From Ricinus communis (Eukaryota; Streptophyta; Magnoliopsida; Malpighiales; Euphorbiaceae): 64,000 nucleotides of DNA. The notes beneath the pieces were generated by a model. That model saw nothing but the letters and a program-made list of their open reading frames with translations. It searched no databases and was not told where the DNA came from. The translations under genes and the position numbers were made by a program. The DNA is taken from positions 310,001 to 374,000 of the forward strand of contig NC_063264.1 of NCBI RefSeq assembly GCF_019578655.1, read 5' to 3'. Positions 50,107 to 63,110 of the stretch are shown piece after piece. Numbering within the stretch: position 1 is the first letter of the stretch; each line of letters opens with the position of its first letter.

Positions 50107-53024
50107 ATGGCTAACATAGACATAGAGGGTATCCTTAAGGAGCTTCCAGAAGATGGACGTGTCCCTAAGACAAAGATCGTCTGCACTCTTGGGCCTGCTT
50201 CTCGATCTGTCCCTATGCTCGAGAAGCTTCTCAGGGCTGGCATGAACGTTGCCCGCTTCAATTTCTCTCATGGCACCCATGAATACCACCAGGAAACTTT
50301 GAACAATCTCAGGATTGCCATGCACAACACCCAGATCCTCTCTGCTGTCATGCTCGATACCAAGGTCTCTTTCTTTTCCATTTTCCTTTCCTTTTTCTCT
50401 TCATTCATTATTATTTCATTTCCGCTTGTCTTTCTTTGTTATCAGTCCATGCTACCTTTTTATCTTTATTGCTTCATTGCTCTTTGAAACATGCCCTCTA
50501 GAGTTGACTTCACCTTGAATTGCGCATTTTTACTAATTGACTGAGGACTTATGGAGGGTGTTCATTCTCACACCTGCTTACTTTGTGGGACTTGAGTTCC
50601 AATTCATGCTCTATACCAAGCTTCGATCCTTTTTGTCGATATTGCTGCATTCTCCTGGCATCGCTTTCCAGTTACAGCCTGCAATTTCAAGTTGCTTTGC
50701 CTTCACAAGGAATCAAATTGTTCTTACTTTCTCTATGTAGATAGAAGAGAGCAGATCCATAGCTTCCTCGCGTTGCAAAATTTATAAAAAAATACTGCCA
50801 TAACTTTCTTACTCGTATAGACTTACAGGGAAGATAACTAGCATCTCAACTCTCCATCCAAACATTGGGCTCTTCACTATTCAGTTACTGAGATTATATG
50901 AAACTCGCTTAGACATGGCTGCATTTGTGTTCTACATGCTTAATCCATTCAGAGATATTGGATGTATGAATGCAATGCACATGCTCTTTTTCTTCTTTAT
51001 TATAGCTCTTAACTCATAATGGTAATGTTAATGTATTACGCTTCTTTCTCAATGTTTTTTTTTTTAATGGGAATCCTTTCAATTCCCTTTCAAGTTTCAA
51101 TAGAATTTTGAAGCATTGTATGAATACTCTGAAAAATGTGTTATCACAGTATTTGAGAAACTCTGATCTAAATGACTTGAGGTCTATGCCCTGGTGGTGG
51201 TTGCTTGCTTGGTTCCATTCAGTCCTTTTATCCTCTTGGCATGTGATACAAACTTGAAATTCTCAGTTTTGTCTTATGTGAATTTGGATGTCTATTATTC
51301 TTGGTTTTGGTTTTGGCCTATCACCACTAATTGATCAAATGATTTGACAGCTTGCACATGGTACCTACAAAAAGACTCTTTGTTCTACTTGAAAGGTCAA
51401 AAATTTATATAGGGGTTGTTGCAAATAAGTATTCTGGTAGGTATTCAAATTCTTCTTTTTTGTTGTAGGGACCTGAGATTCGGACTGGTTTCCTAAAGGA
51501 TGGGAAGCCAATTCAACTAAAGGAAGGCCAGGAAATCACTGTGACTACTGATTACAGCATCAAGGGTGACACAGACATGATTTCCATGAGCTACAAAAAA
51601 CTGCCAGTTGACGTGAAACCTGGAAATACGATCTTGTGTGCAGATGGTACCATCACTCTGACTGTTTTGTCTTGTGATCCAGAGGCTGGAACAGTGCGAT
51701 GCCGCTGTGACAACACTGCAATGCTAGGTGAGAGGAAAAATGTCAATCTTCCTGGTGTGGTGGTGGATCTTCCCACTCTGACAGAGAAGGATAAGGAAGA
51801 CATTTTGGGATGGGGAGTTCCCAACAAGATTGATATGATTGCTCTTTCATTTGTACGCAAGGGGTCAGATCTTGTTCATGTGCGTAAGGTCCTTGGGCCA
51901 CATGCCAAGCATATCCAATTAATGTCAAAGGTATAAGCATTCTTCTCCCTATTTGGTTGTACTGGTTGTTATGAGTCTGCATGCTGGAGGCAATCTGCAT
52001 GATTATGAACTTGTATTTTCCTTGTGCAATTTTGTACTTTGCCTAGATGTTTTTGTTTGCTAGTTTATTCTATTTTGAAGAATAATCTCGATTTTCATTC
52101 TATTTTGAAGATTAATCTCGATTTTCATTCTTGATAAATTTTACTCATTTGTATAAGTTCATTTTCTACTAGGTTGAATAATTAATAACCGATTGCTTTG
52201 GTTTTCCTTAGGTTGAGAACCAGGAAGGTGTTGTTAACTTTGATGAGATCTTGCGGGAGACTGATTCATTCATGGTTGCTCGTGGTGATCTCGGAATGGA
52301 AATTCCTGTTGAGAAGATTTTCCTGGCACAAAAGATGATGATATACAAGTGCAATCTTGTCGGCAAGCCTGTGGTCACCGCCACTCAGATGCTTGAATCA
52401 ATGATTAAGTCTCCGCGACCAACTCGTGCTGAAGCCACTGATGTTGCTAATGCTGTTCTTGATGGCACTGATTGTGTTATGCTTAGCGGTGAGAGTGCAG
52501 CTGGGGCTTACCCAGAGATTGCTGTAAAGATTATGCGTCGAATTTGTATTGAAGCAGAATCATCCCTTGACTATGGAGCTATCTTCAAGGAAATGATAAG
52601 ATCAACCCCACTTCCTATGAGCCCATTGGAGAGCCTTGCATCATCAGCTGTACGAACTGCTAACAAGGCTAAAGCAAAGCTCATTGTTGTCTTGACACGT
52701 GGGGGGACAACGGCGAAATTGGTAGCCAAGTACAGGCCAGCTGTTCCAATCCTTTCTGTGGTTGTCCCGGTGTTGACGACGGATTCGTTTGATTGGACCT
52801 GCAGTGATGAGACCCCTGCAAGGCATAGCCTGATATATAGGGGCTTGATTCCTCTTCTGGCGGAAGGATCTGCTAAGGCTACTGATGCAGAATCTACTGA
52901 GGTTATTTTGGAAGCTGCTCTGAAGTCGGCGACAGAGAGGGGGCTGTGTAAGGCTGGTGATGCTGTTGTTGCACTTCATCGAATTGGAGCTGCCTCTGTT
53001 ATTAAGATATGCATTGTGAAATGA
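50107..53024 (+). CDS. Cytosolic pyruvate kinase
   Basis: Three coding exons (50107-50364, 51469-51930, 52212-53024) encode 510 residues, the usual length of plant cytosolic isoforms, with no transit peptide (start MANIDIEGILKE). Motifs: RFNFSHG near 50-56; GDTDMISMSYKKLP in the B domain; active-site signature IQLMSKVEN with catalytic K240 at the exon 2/3 boundary; MVARGDLGMEIP at ~261; KPVVTATQMLESM at ~292; PTRAEATDVANAVLDGTDCVMLSGE at ~310 (described in parts). It converts phosphoenolpyruvate and ADP to pyruvate and ATP, the last glycolytic step, needing Mg2+ and K+. The start at 50107 is the first ATG after the leader intron and fits the family N-terminus. All signatures are intact. Confidence 0.97.
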
Positions 53025-54231
53025 TATGGAGAATGCAGACTGGCTTGGCGAGAAGTGGGAGTTGGAAGAAAATGGAAATGTGTTTTGTTTAGTACATGGT
53101 CGTTGCAGGATTTTTTAGTTATTATCTATCCTTTATCAGAGATGCTATATGGTACTTGAATAATGTTTTAATTGGATAATCTATATATCCAGGGAATATG
53201 GATTTGTGTTGTGCATTCTGTGAAACAACTTAAAAAAAGGAGAGATCATTTTAGTCCCGTTGACTGAGGGAGACACAGAAGATTCTGAGAGTTTTGAGCT
53301 GTCAACTGAAATTCAGGTAATCTTCATTTCATATGATTTGGATTTTGCAAGTGAATTGTAGTGCCTGTAGCCCCAAGGCGTCTGGGCTTGGGAAGGGATT
53401 AAAGAAAGACACGGGGATTGATGGATGCTGGCATATTCTTAATCTTAGATAAGATGGTCCCATGGGTGTCTACCTAACAAAGCTTAGGATAAACTAGTAA
53501 CCACGTAAATGTAAGTGTGACTACTGCCGTACTTGCAAGAATCTTTATTTATTTATAAAAGATGAAGGGCCTGTTCTGTGGTTGGACCAGAATAAAAAGT
53601 TGCGTAATTAAAAGGAAGACACCATGAATCAATAATCAAAATACATCGTCACTCTCACTCATGAAAACGACAAGATCGGGGGCTGAGTTTTAGCCACATT
53701 ATCTGATAAAATCATCAACTTTCTGTATGTGTCATTCCTAATTTAGCAGAATCTTACTAATTTATAGAAGAGTGGCCTACGAAAGAAAAAGAAATCTGCT
53801 CGAAATTGTAATTATGATGCGACTGAACTACCTCTATTTCATTTTCATTGTCATCTTTTTCTCTTTCCTTAAAATAATAAAGAAAAAAAGACAAAGATAT
53901 ATTGAATAAATTATGGAAATATAAATGAGAGAGTGTGTTGTGGAGTCATAGTAAAAGACAAAGACTTGATAAGATAGAAATCTAATTTATACTGAAAAGA
54001 AATTGCTAGAAGATATTCTCCAAATTGGAATCAAATCTATATCTATATTTAATTCAATATATATAACATTAACATAATAATATAATAAGTAGCACAATCA
54101 ATCAATAATAATATAAGTAGCACCCAAGACAACGCAAGTCAAGTAGAAGGAGTAGTAGTATATATCATTAACATAATACACAAACTACTGATAGTCCTCT
54201 TATCCTCTGCTCCTTCCCTTTAGACGTGAAG
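53025..54231. other. Intergenic: pyruvate kinase 3' flank and alpha-galactosidase 3 upstream
   Basis: About 1.2 kb without a recognised gene. AT-rich from about 53860, with TATATATAACATTAACATAATA close to the next gene that may include its TATA region. Confidence 0.5.
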
Positions 54232-57119
54232 ATGATGAGGATGAACATCCGATGTTCATTACTGCTGCTACTAGCTCTATCAACAATGATGGTGAAGGGA
54301 TCGCCTGATTCTTCCACAACAATAGCCAATCATAAGTACAAGTCCTATGCAGACACACTCCGACGTAACCTCCTTGCTAATGGTCTTGCTATCACTCCTC
54401 CCATGGGGTATATGTTCTCTGCTCTCTTTCTTGCTTCAATTGCTGATTTATATTTCGCTTTTCCGTCTGTTTCTCCAAAATTTTCATTCTGTCCTGGACT
54501 GATCCTGTCACATGATACTTATGGATGTCATTCTTGATGATTTACATTCTACTTCTTAAATGGTTTGTTATTATTACTTTTGATCTCTATATAAAAATTT
54601 GATGTACTCGTTTTTATGGCTAAATTATCTAATTTTAAGCAAGATCCTAGGCAACATAACATTGATAACATATAACGTATGTCGATCATGATTTCTCTTT
54701 AACGTGTTCTTTTCTTGATTAGGTGGAATAGTTGGAATCATTTCAGTTGCCAAATAGACGAGAAAATGATCAAAGAGACGGGTAAACTTCTACCAAAATT
54801 AATAAACATCTATTGAAATTTCATATCTTTATTAAATATACGCCTTTCTAGTCTAAGCCTAAGTTATGACATTACAGCATTTCACCGACGCTACTTTTCT
54901 TTTTCTTCTTCTTTTGTTTCACAGCTGACGCCCTGGTTTCGACTGGTCTTTATAAACTTGGTTATACTTATGTTAACATAGGTGATGTTGCCATTGCTCG
55001 CACTTCTTCTTTTTGTTTTATCCTTTATTTTATCACTCACACAAGTAGCTAACGAAAACGACAATTTCTTTCATTCACAGACGATTGCTGGGCAGAAATA
55101 GCTCGTGATGAGAAGGTTTGCATCTGCTTCATCCTTCTCTTCATTTCCTCTATCCCCACTTTCTAATTGTTAAAGAGCAAGTAGTAGTAACAAAAATGAT
55201 TGAAATTTCAGGGTAATCTTGTGCCTAAGAACTCAACCTTTCCGTCTGGGATTAAAGCTCTGGCAGATTATGTTCATAGCAAAGGTCTTAAATTAGGAAT
55301 TTACTCTGATGCGGGGTAATGTCACTCTAGTATATTCCAGTGCTCTAACTGAAATGTACAACGTTATTATTCTATTCTTATGACTAAGCAGATAGATGCA
55401 TCTACGTTTACGTTACAGGTATTTCACTTGTAGCAAAACTATGCCAGGATCACTTGGTCATGAAGAACAAGATGCTAAGACTTTTGCTTTGTGGGTATGT
55501 TATTCAATGAAACTGCAACAAAATATTGTAGCTCTGAATGGTTATATTTATGAATCAACTACCAATGTCATAGTATTCAAAATAATGCACAGTGATATTA
55601 TTTACAAAATGTTTGCAGGGCATTGATTATTTAAAGTATGATAATTGCAATAATGATGGCACAAAGCCAACTGTTAGGTAATTACCTGCAAAATGTTTAT
55701 TCTTTTGTTTAACAAGTACAGTACTGATCTTTTGTTCCCCAGTATCATTATAGACTAAAGTATGTTTTCATTCCCCTCTTTCTGTAGATACCCTGTGATG
55801 ACTCGTGCTCTGATGAAGGCAGGCCGACCTATATTCTTCTCACTTTGTGAATGGTAATCCAATTTCCAGTGCGTTTGCTTTTGAAGCTTTACAGTCACTT
55901 TATGTTGACACGATCATCTTCTCCTTGTTAGGGGAGACCTGCATCCTGCTCTTTGGGGTGCTAAGGTAGGAAATAGCTGGAGAACCACCAATGACATTTC
56001 TGATAATTGGGAAAGGTACAATTGAACTTTTCTGCGAGTTACTTGTTTGACAATGAAAAGCACCGCGTACTTCAAAAATGCTCGATTGCTATTCATTTAT
56101 TTTTTGGCAGTATGATTTCAAGAGCAGACATGAATGAGGTTTATGCTGACCTTGCAAGGCCTGGCGGTTGGAATGGTTCGCACTTAATTTCTAACTAAAG
56201 AACTATAGTAGGAAGGTTTGAAACACACAATTATTTATAGAATTGCTATATTTTCATTCTGTTTGAACAGATCCTGACATGCTTGAGGTGGGTAATGGAG
56301 GGATGACGAAAGATGAATACATAGTCCACTTTAGCATTTGGGCGATGTCCAAGGTATTCTAGAGAAAGCCATCTTCTTGTTGCCCATATTTAGGACGGGA
56401 AAGCATATTTTTTTTACACTTTCATTTTCTGCAGGCACCTCTCCTTCTCGGTTGTGATGTGAGGAATATGACAAAAGAGACGATGGATATTGTAATGAAT
56501 AAGGAGGTTATTGCTGTTAACCAAGGTGATAATATCTACCACTTTGTGAATGCGATTGTTTTTGCTTTTTAGATGGTTTGTGTGTCTGCTCTGATATTAT
56601 CAACAGCTACATAAACTGTGGTGACCATTTATGGCAGATCGACTTGGTGTTCAAGCTAAGAAGGTTAGGATGGAAGGTGACCTTGAGGTAAATTTAGCGA
56701 TCAGGATTTGAAGTTAGTGAGCACATTTTGTGGGATATCAAGCATTTATTTGTTCTCTTAAAACAGATTTGGGCAGGGCCTCTGTCAGGCTACAGATTAG
56801 TTGTTCTACTGCTCAACCGAGGGCCATGGCGCAATTCTATTACTGCCAACTGGGATGACATTGGACTTGCCCCCAACAGTGTTGTTGAAGCAAGAGATTT
56901 GTGGGAGGTAATTCTGTTTTAGTTGCATAAGTACTACTACTGAATGTGTTTCGGTGCAAGCATTGAAACTTGTTGAGCATCTCTGCAATATTAATTCTAA
57001 TTAGTACTCCGGCATGTCTCATGCAGCACAAGACATTAAAGAATCATTTTGTGGAGAACCTGACAGCAACTGTGGATTCACATGCTTGCAAGATGTATAT
57101 CTTGAAGCCTATTTCTTAA
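54232..57119 (+). CDS. GH27 alpha-galactosidase, paralogue 3
   Basis: Fifteen exons encode 412 residues: 54232-54407, 54723-54781, 54925-54981, 55081-55115, 55212-55315, 55419-55494, 55619-55677, 55788-55853, 55932-56015, 56111-56175, 56271-56353, 56435-56525, 56638-56687, 56767-56907 and 57027-57119. Start MMRMNIRC leads into a Leu-rich signal peptide, then [24 protein letters not shown] gives nucleophile D177; [12 protein letters not shown] gives acid/base D232. [12 protein letters not shown] and [10 protein letters not shown] are conserved. It differs from paralogues 1 and 2 at many positions ([17 protein letters not shown] versus [17 protein letters not shown]), so it is the outgroup of the three and sits on the opposite strand. 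Expected role: release of terminal alpha-galactose from oligosaccharides or galactolipids outside the cytosol. Confidence 0.94.
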
Positions 57120-57384
57120 AGAGCCAAAGCAGTAATGCCATGGGCATTTCGAGAAATTGACATTGATTCTTGGATGAAAAAGATCCAAATAACTGGCATA
57201 AGTCCAAGTGATATTCTTTGGTATTTTTATTTTTCTGAAAGGATTTGTTAGCATCACCTAGGAATTATACTTTGATGGTGAACTAATGTTTTGTTGGTCT
57301 GATATGAAAACGGTAAGGTTCCATATTAAGCCCACTACCTTACATTCAGCTTCAGGTAGATAATGAATCTGTGATATATCAACC
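57120..57384. other. Alpha-galactosidase 3 3' flank
   Basis: Likely 3'UTR followed by short intergenic DNA. Nothing else was recognised. Confidence 0.4.
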
Positions 57385-57717
57385 TGTTAGGGAGGACACC
57401 CTAACCAATGGGTGAGAATGAAGAGAATAGAAGACAGGGAAGAAGATGATTGAGATAAGAAATGACAGTTATTAATTAGAGAGAGACAAGAAAGTAAGAA
57501 AGTGCATTATTAGATCTAGAATTACAAAACAATCAGTTGTATGCCACTTACAACAGATTCTCTTTCTAATTAGTTACTATATCCCTTTCACACACATAAC
57601 TACTTGCCCACCTGGATAACAAATCGTAGCTATATTCAGCTAATACTCATTTTACTCTAGCTGGAACCTTGGCTGAACTGTCCTTCCTTAGTCTTTTTAG
57701 CATCAGTAAACATAGCA
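57385..57717 (-). repeat. Probable 3' LTR of the gypsy remnant
   Basis: About 333 bp starting TGTTAGGGAGG and ending CATAGCA on the plus strand, next to a polypurine tract (AAAGGGAGAG on the minus strand). No partner LTR is present in the window, so the borders rest on the TG/CA ends and the tract only. Confidence 0.5.
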
Positions 57718-58850
57718 ATACTCTCCCTTTGAAGATTGACCTTGTCCTCAAGGCTAAATGTTGCGAGTTGCTTCTTCTTCTGGCAGATCAGTCTATTTAA
57801 CAAGCACCTGAGAAATCATCTTAGAACCTTTCTTAATAGTTCTATATTTCAAAATACATTCATGTTCCAGAACTGTAGTATGAGAACCAATGCGGTCTGG
57901 ATATTCTGACTGTTGCCCCACTTCTTCAGTAAAGAGACATGAAAGAGATTATTCATCAAGGCTTCAGAAGGCAATTCTAACTTGTATGCTACTGAACCAA
58001 TTTTCTTCAAAATAAGAAATGAGCCATTATGCTTTGCTGCCAACTTCAGGCGCTGAAAGTTGCCTGTAGGGCTGGAGTTTCAAGTAAACCATATCTCCTA
58101 CTTGAAGAACTCTCTTAATTCTATCATGTCAGCTTATTGCTTCATTCAATTCCTTCCTGCAGCCAAACTATCCTTTATAACTGCCAAAACCCTCTGCTTT
58201 TCAGCCAGTAAATCATTAACAAATGCAACAATAGAAGGATTGCCACGAGTGATGGACAAGTGAGGGGGTGAGTAACCATAAAGTGCCTGAAATGGGTACA
58301 TTTGCAGGCTGGTGTGAGAACTGGTATTGTACCAGTACACTGGCATTGATAGCCACTTGTTCCAATGAGAATGATTCTGAAAAGTCATGCACCTCAGATA
58401 AGATTCAAGGGCATCCGTAAGTATCTCTGATTGACCGTCAGATTAGGAATGGTAAACGGATGACAAATGCAATTTGGTGCCCAAAGCTTTGAGAAGCGCT
58501 TGCCAAAAAGCACTAGTAAAGACCTTGTCTCTGTCAGAAACAATGGTAAGAGGGCATCCGATGCAGCTTAAAAATATTTTGCAAGGACAATTGAGGCACT
58601 TCAAATGCAGTATCAGGATGAGCAATGGAATGAAATACGCGACCTTTGTGAGCGTGTCTGCAACAGCCAAGATCACACTGGTAGAGGTTACAATAGGCCA
58701 CGATATGCCACTGGTTCACTTTTACATCTTTGATAATGTCACATTTGCTTATTTAATCAGCAATGTGTTTTTGCATACTAGGCTGATAGAATAGCTGCTT
58801 AAGCTTCTGATAAATTGGCCTTACACTAGAGGGACCGCTAGTTAGGGAAG
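57385..58850 (-). mobile_element. Ty3/gypsy remnant (integrase C-terminal half plus 3' LTR)
   Basis: On the minus strand, 58676-58443 reads as integrase core ([37 protein letters not shown]) and 58388-58146 as its continuation (WYNTSSHTSLQ, PFQALYGYSPP). At 58130-57900 there is the VGDMVYLKLQPYRQ segment and a chromo-like tail (FHVSLLKKWG). Frame breaks and stops separate them. Next comes a purine tract at 57721-57731, then a probable 3' LTR (57385-57717) with TG...CA ends. Gag, protease, reverse transcriptase and the 5' LTR are absent, so the element is dead. Confidence 0.75.
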
Positions 58851-60360
58851 AATGGAGAATTGCAATTTACTTCTCTAAGATCCTCTTTATCTCCCATATA
58901 TTGGAGTTGATAAGATTTTTGTTTTAGAATCTAAATTAGAATGGAAAAGTATAATCGAGTAGAAAGATATAATGTTAATTACGTATATATGGATGTAAGC
59001 AAATTCAGAAAATACATAATTAACATTAATAATAAAACGAAAAGGAAAAGGAAAACAAAGTTGTTTAATGGGTTCTATCCAAAAAAGATGAAAATTTCCT
59101 CTAAAATGTCTTTGAAAGAATGTCATCAAAATGATGATATAGTGTTCTGTTTTCGCAAAAACCAAAAAAAGAAAAAGAAGAAGGAGAATGTTGTAGTGGT
59201 TTTCAAGTTGTAAAAAACATGATATTTAAAAGGCAAGATCTGCTTTAATTATATGGGCAATACCGATCTACTTTAGTAGATCATATGGATGTAGATCTTT
59301 GGCAATGGAACTTAGAAATTCTTTAAATTGCATCTTTTAATAAAGATCATTATGTCTCTCAACTGAAAGTTGACAAAAATTTGATGAATTTCTTCAATTT
59401 TATAAACTGAGAATCTAATTGAATTTTACATCTCTAAACTGGAAACACGATGAATACTATCATGTCTTTAACTAGAAATTTGATGATGATAATTAGGGAG
59501 GGCTATCAAGTAACGTTAGTAATATTTATAATTTATTCTTCTATTCTTTTTACCTATTATTTATTCATAATTATGTAAACATCTTAAAATATTTTGAAGT
59601 TTGGTTTTAGAAAATAAAATATTTTTTCACCTAAAGAAAACTAATTGAATTATTGCAAGCGAAATGACCGGCTTTGAAAAGAAAAATTATTTTTTGTTAT
59701 TAAAAAAAATTAATACTTATAAAAATAAAAATAAAATATGGACTAAAATATAAAAATTTTTATTAGACTTAAATGAAACATTTTATTATTAGACTTATAT
59801 TTTTTAAAATAAGAAGCACAATTGATTGGAAATAAGGATAGCATCACTGAATACTCAAAGCAACGTATATGTGTATATGTATTTTTTGTGAATTATGATA
59901 TCACAAGCTAAAAAGCCCAATCCAAAAATAAGCACATAAAAGATATTTTTAGAAACGTTTTAAAATCAATAAAAAATTAGTAAATTTTTTCAAAGAAATC
60001 TTTAGAAATGTTTTAAAATTAATAAAAATATCATTTTTATTTTGTAAATCTTTTTTCTTAAGATATTATTTTTTTATTTCTTTAAGAAATATAATATACT
60101 TATTTTTCAGTTGTTTTTAGTTTTTATTTGAACTAAAAAAACTAAAATTGTAACTTCAAAAAAAATTAAAAATTATATATTCTTTTTGATATTTTCACAC
60201 ATTAAACATATTTATACAGCGTTTTTAATAAAAAAATATAGGCATTTTTGTTATATTTTTCTTTTACAACGTTTGATGTAGTTTTTGTTTTGTAAAAGCC
60301 CAAGATGATAAGGGAGAAATAATAGTTCTTCCCAGCGGTGGCGAGAGAAAAGAGCGAGAA
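58851..60360. other. AT-rich intergenic region upstream of the DUF3531 gene
   Basis: No gene recognised. Very AT-rich from about 59480 to 60250. The last ~100 bp are the presumed leader of the next gene. Confidence 0.5.
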
Positions 60361-61912
60361 ATGTCGATTGGCCTGGGGTGTCGCAGTAGCAGCAGCTTCG
60401 CAAATGGAAATTGCTTTTGCTACGCCCAAAGGAAGCAGATGCCACACCGGTTTCCGTTAATTACGTATTCTTCCTCCTCTTCAATTAGTAGCGACGGGGA
60501 TGCTCTTGCTTGTAACAAGACGAATGGAGCGGTTGTCTCAGGAACGACTGCACGAGGACGGAGATTACTCAAAATTAGGGAAGAAAAGAGGAAAAGAGAA
60601 TATGATCGTCTTCACAACTATCCATCCTGGGCCAAGTCTTACTCTTCTGTCTTTCTTTCTTTATTTCCTTCTGTTTGTTTTAGTTTAACACCGAACATAA
60701 ACCCATTCAAGGATGATGCAGAGTCCTTGAAGATGCTTGTAAATACGACGACGAGCTCCGAGCTGTTCTTGCTGATAGCATTGGCAATCCCGACCTCATG
60801 AGGAAAAGAGTACTCTACTCTCTCTTCATTCACGCCCTTCTTTTCCTTATTTGATTCGTTTCACTTTCTACTAATTCAATTATATGAATTTGGCAGGTTG
60901 AAGACAGAGTTAGGAAGAAAGGTCGCAACTTCTACAAATCTAAAACCGGTTCTGTTCTTTCTTTCAAAGTTAGCTTTAGAGAGTATGTCTGTTTTCCTTT
61001 TCTTATTATCATATTTTTGTCTCTTTTCTTTTTAATTATTGAATTACACTTTTCCTGGTGCCTGTCAGCTTCAATCCTGTCGGTTCCTACATATGGTTTG
61101 AATTATTTGGATCTCCATCTGATCGGGATGTTGATCTTATCGGCAGTGTAACTATATTCTTACCATAATTCTTATTGCAACCATCTCTACATCAATTAAT
61201 ACCAAGAATAACATTTTAAATTACTTCACTCATAATGTAGCACGGATAATATTTATACAGGCTATTCAGTCATGGTATGTTATGGGGCGCTTAGGTGCCT
61301 TCAATTCTTCTAATTTGCAGGTTTGGCTAATATCCTCTCTTGTTTCTCTCATATTACTCTTTCTCCTATTGATCCGTTAACGAGTCACGCTATAAGGGTA
61401 ATGTATACATTAATGGCAGTTGGCAAATCAATCGATGGAGTACAATCCCCTCTACGATGCAGAAAAGGGCTTTAAAGTGATGCCATCTTCATTCCATGAT
61501 ATAAGTGACGTTGAGTTTCAGGATAGCTGGGGCCGTTTCTGGTACAAGTTCCCTTGCTCTACTTCAGACAAATTCATTAATTTGTTTATTGTGGTACTGA
61601 GATCTGAAATATCAAATTATGTATGTTTAACAGGGTAGATCTGGGTACATCTGATTTTTTTGCCATAGATGTGCTTCTCAACTGCTTAACTGTATTGAGT
61701 TCAGAGTAAGTTCGCTGAGCCAAAGGTTGACATTTCTCTATTCTCCACACTCGAATGTTTTTAAATCCTAGCTGATTCTGTGTATTTCATCGTTAATTTC
61801 TTATGGCAGATATTTAGGTATTCAGCAAGTAGTTCTTGGGGGCCGCCGTATAGGTGACTGGGAAGAGGGGATGACAAATCCTGATTACGGCTATAAGTAT
61901 TTCAAGATCTAA
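60361..61912 (+). CDS. DUF3531 plastid-targeted protein (At5g08400-like)
   Basis: Eight exons (60361-60635, 60722-60809, 60897-60982, 61069-61147, 61261-61320, 61420-61541, 61634-61705, 61810-61912) encode 294 residues. The N-terminus is Ser-rich and basic with few acids (MSIGLGCRSSSSFANGN), typical of a chloroplast transit peptide. Then come a Lys/Arg helix (RRLLKIREEKRKREYDRLHNY) described in part, PSWAKVLEDACK, FNPVGSYIWFELFGSPSD, WYVMGRLGAFNSSNLQ, DAEKGFKVMPSSFHDISD and an end at GYKYFKI. These match the plant/cyanobacterial DUF3531 family, whose biochemical role is not established to my knowledge. Exon 1 ends inside a Lys codon (CCAA|GTCTTAC). All phases agree. Confidence 0.92.
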
Positions 61913-62129
61913 GTTTGTCTATTTGTAATTGTTGTTTTCAATTGTTTACCAGTTTCTTTCTTTCTTTCTTTTTCTATAATAGAGTGCAGTCCAATTAGAC
62001 TAGAACTAATCTCTTAAATATCTTTTAGAATATTTTTATGTTTTATACATCTGATATAACAGATTCGTGAATCAGGATTGAAAATAATGCGAATTCACTT
62101 CATTGAACTAAAGGAAATTACACAACTAG

Positions 62130-63110
62130 TTTGTATGCACAAAGATCGCTATGGCATAACTAACTGGCTACTTAATTAATTAGAACGTTGCCTTGGTATC
62201 TTGATACTCCTCGAGGTAAGCATACAGATTTACTATGCCTGTCTTGCTTAAAAAATTGTTAAACTGCCTTGGGTTTGACCCCTTACTGAAAACATCAGCA
62301 AGCTGATCATGAGTTCTAATGTGCATAGGTTTGATGATTTCACTTTGAATCTTCTCTCTGATGCGAAGACTACATTGTTTGCTATATGGACAACATGCAT
62401 GTTGTCACAAAATAATTACATACACTGTTCATGTTGAACTCCCCAAATCTTTCAGCAAAAAACAAAATCCACAAGTTGTGGCAGACATAGCTTTGTATCC
62501 TGCTGAACTTCTTGATATAAGGCTTTATTTCTTTCTCTGACTTCCTGTTGATAAGGAACTGTCTAAAAATGTGCAAAAACCTGTCAAGGATTTCCTTATT
62601 TTAGGACAGCCTGCCCAATCACTGTCAGTGCAAGTCGTTAATTGAAACTTGGACTCTGCTGACGTAGTGATCCCTTGTCCTGAAGCAAGCTTCAAATATC
62701 TCAATATTCTAAATGCAATATCCAAATGTAACTGAGCTAATTTATCTGTGAATTATGATGAATAATAAATAACATAACATATTTCTAATCTTGTTAAATC
62801 AGATATAGTAGCTTTCTAACCAATTGTCTCTTGTTGTAAGATCTTGACGTGAACTATCATCAATTGATCTGGCTATTTCAAGTCCTATGAAGCATCTTAG
62901 GACTCTTAAGATCTTTCAGTTTAAAACTAGAACTTAAAATTGTCTTCAACTTATCAATTTCTTCTTTACTGGTTCTAACAATTACTATGCCATATACATA
63001 GACCAACAATGCAACAACTTCATCACCAACAGTTCTTGTACAAGGGGAATAATCTGCTTTGGATTGAATGAAACTATTAAGCAATAAACAAGCAATAAAT
63101 TTATCATTCC
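62130..63110 (-). mobile_element. Ty1/copia remnant (reverse transcriptase end and RNase H)
   Basis: On the minus strand, 63084-62880 reads as the reverse transcriptase catalytic region. The usual YVDD is YVYG here (VALLVYVYGIVIV), followed by a FKLKDL motif. 62725-62530 continues with FRILRYLK, then TDSDWAGCPKIRKSLTGFCTFL, the usual copia RNase H start. Stops and frame shifts lie between blocks. No LTR pair or primer-binding site was found. Inactive. Confidence 0.75.
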
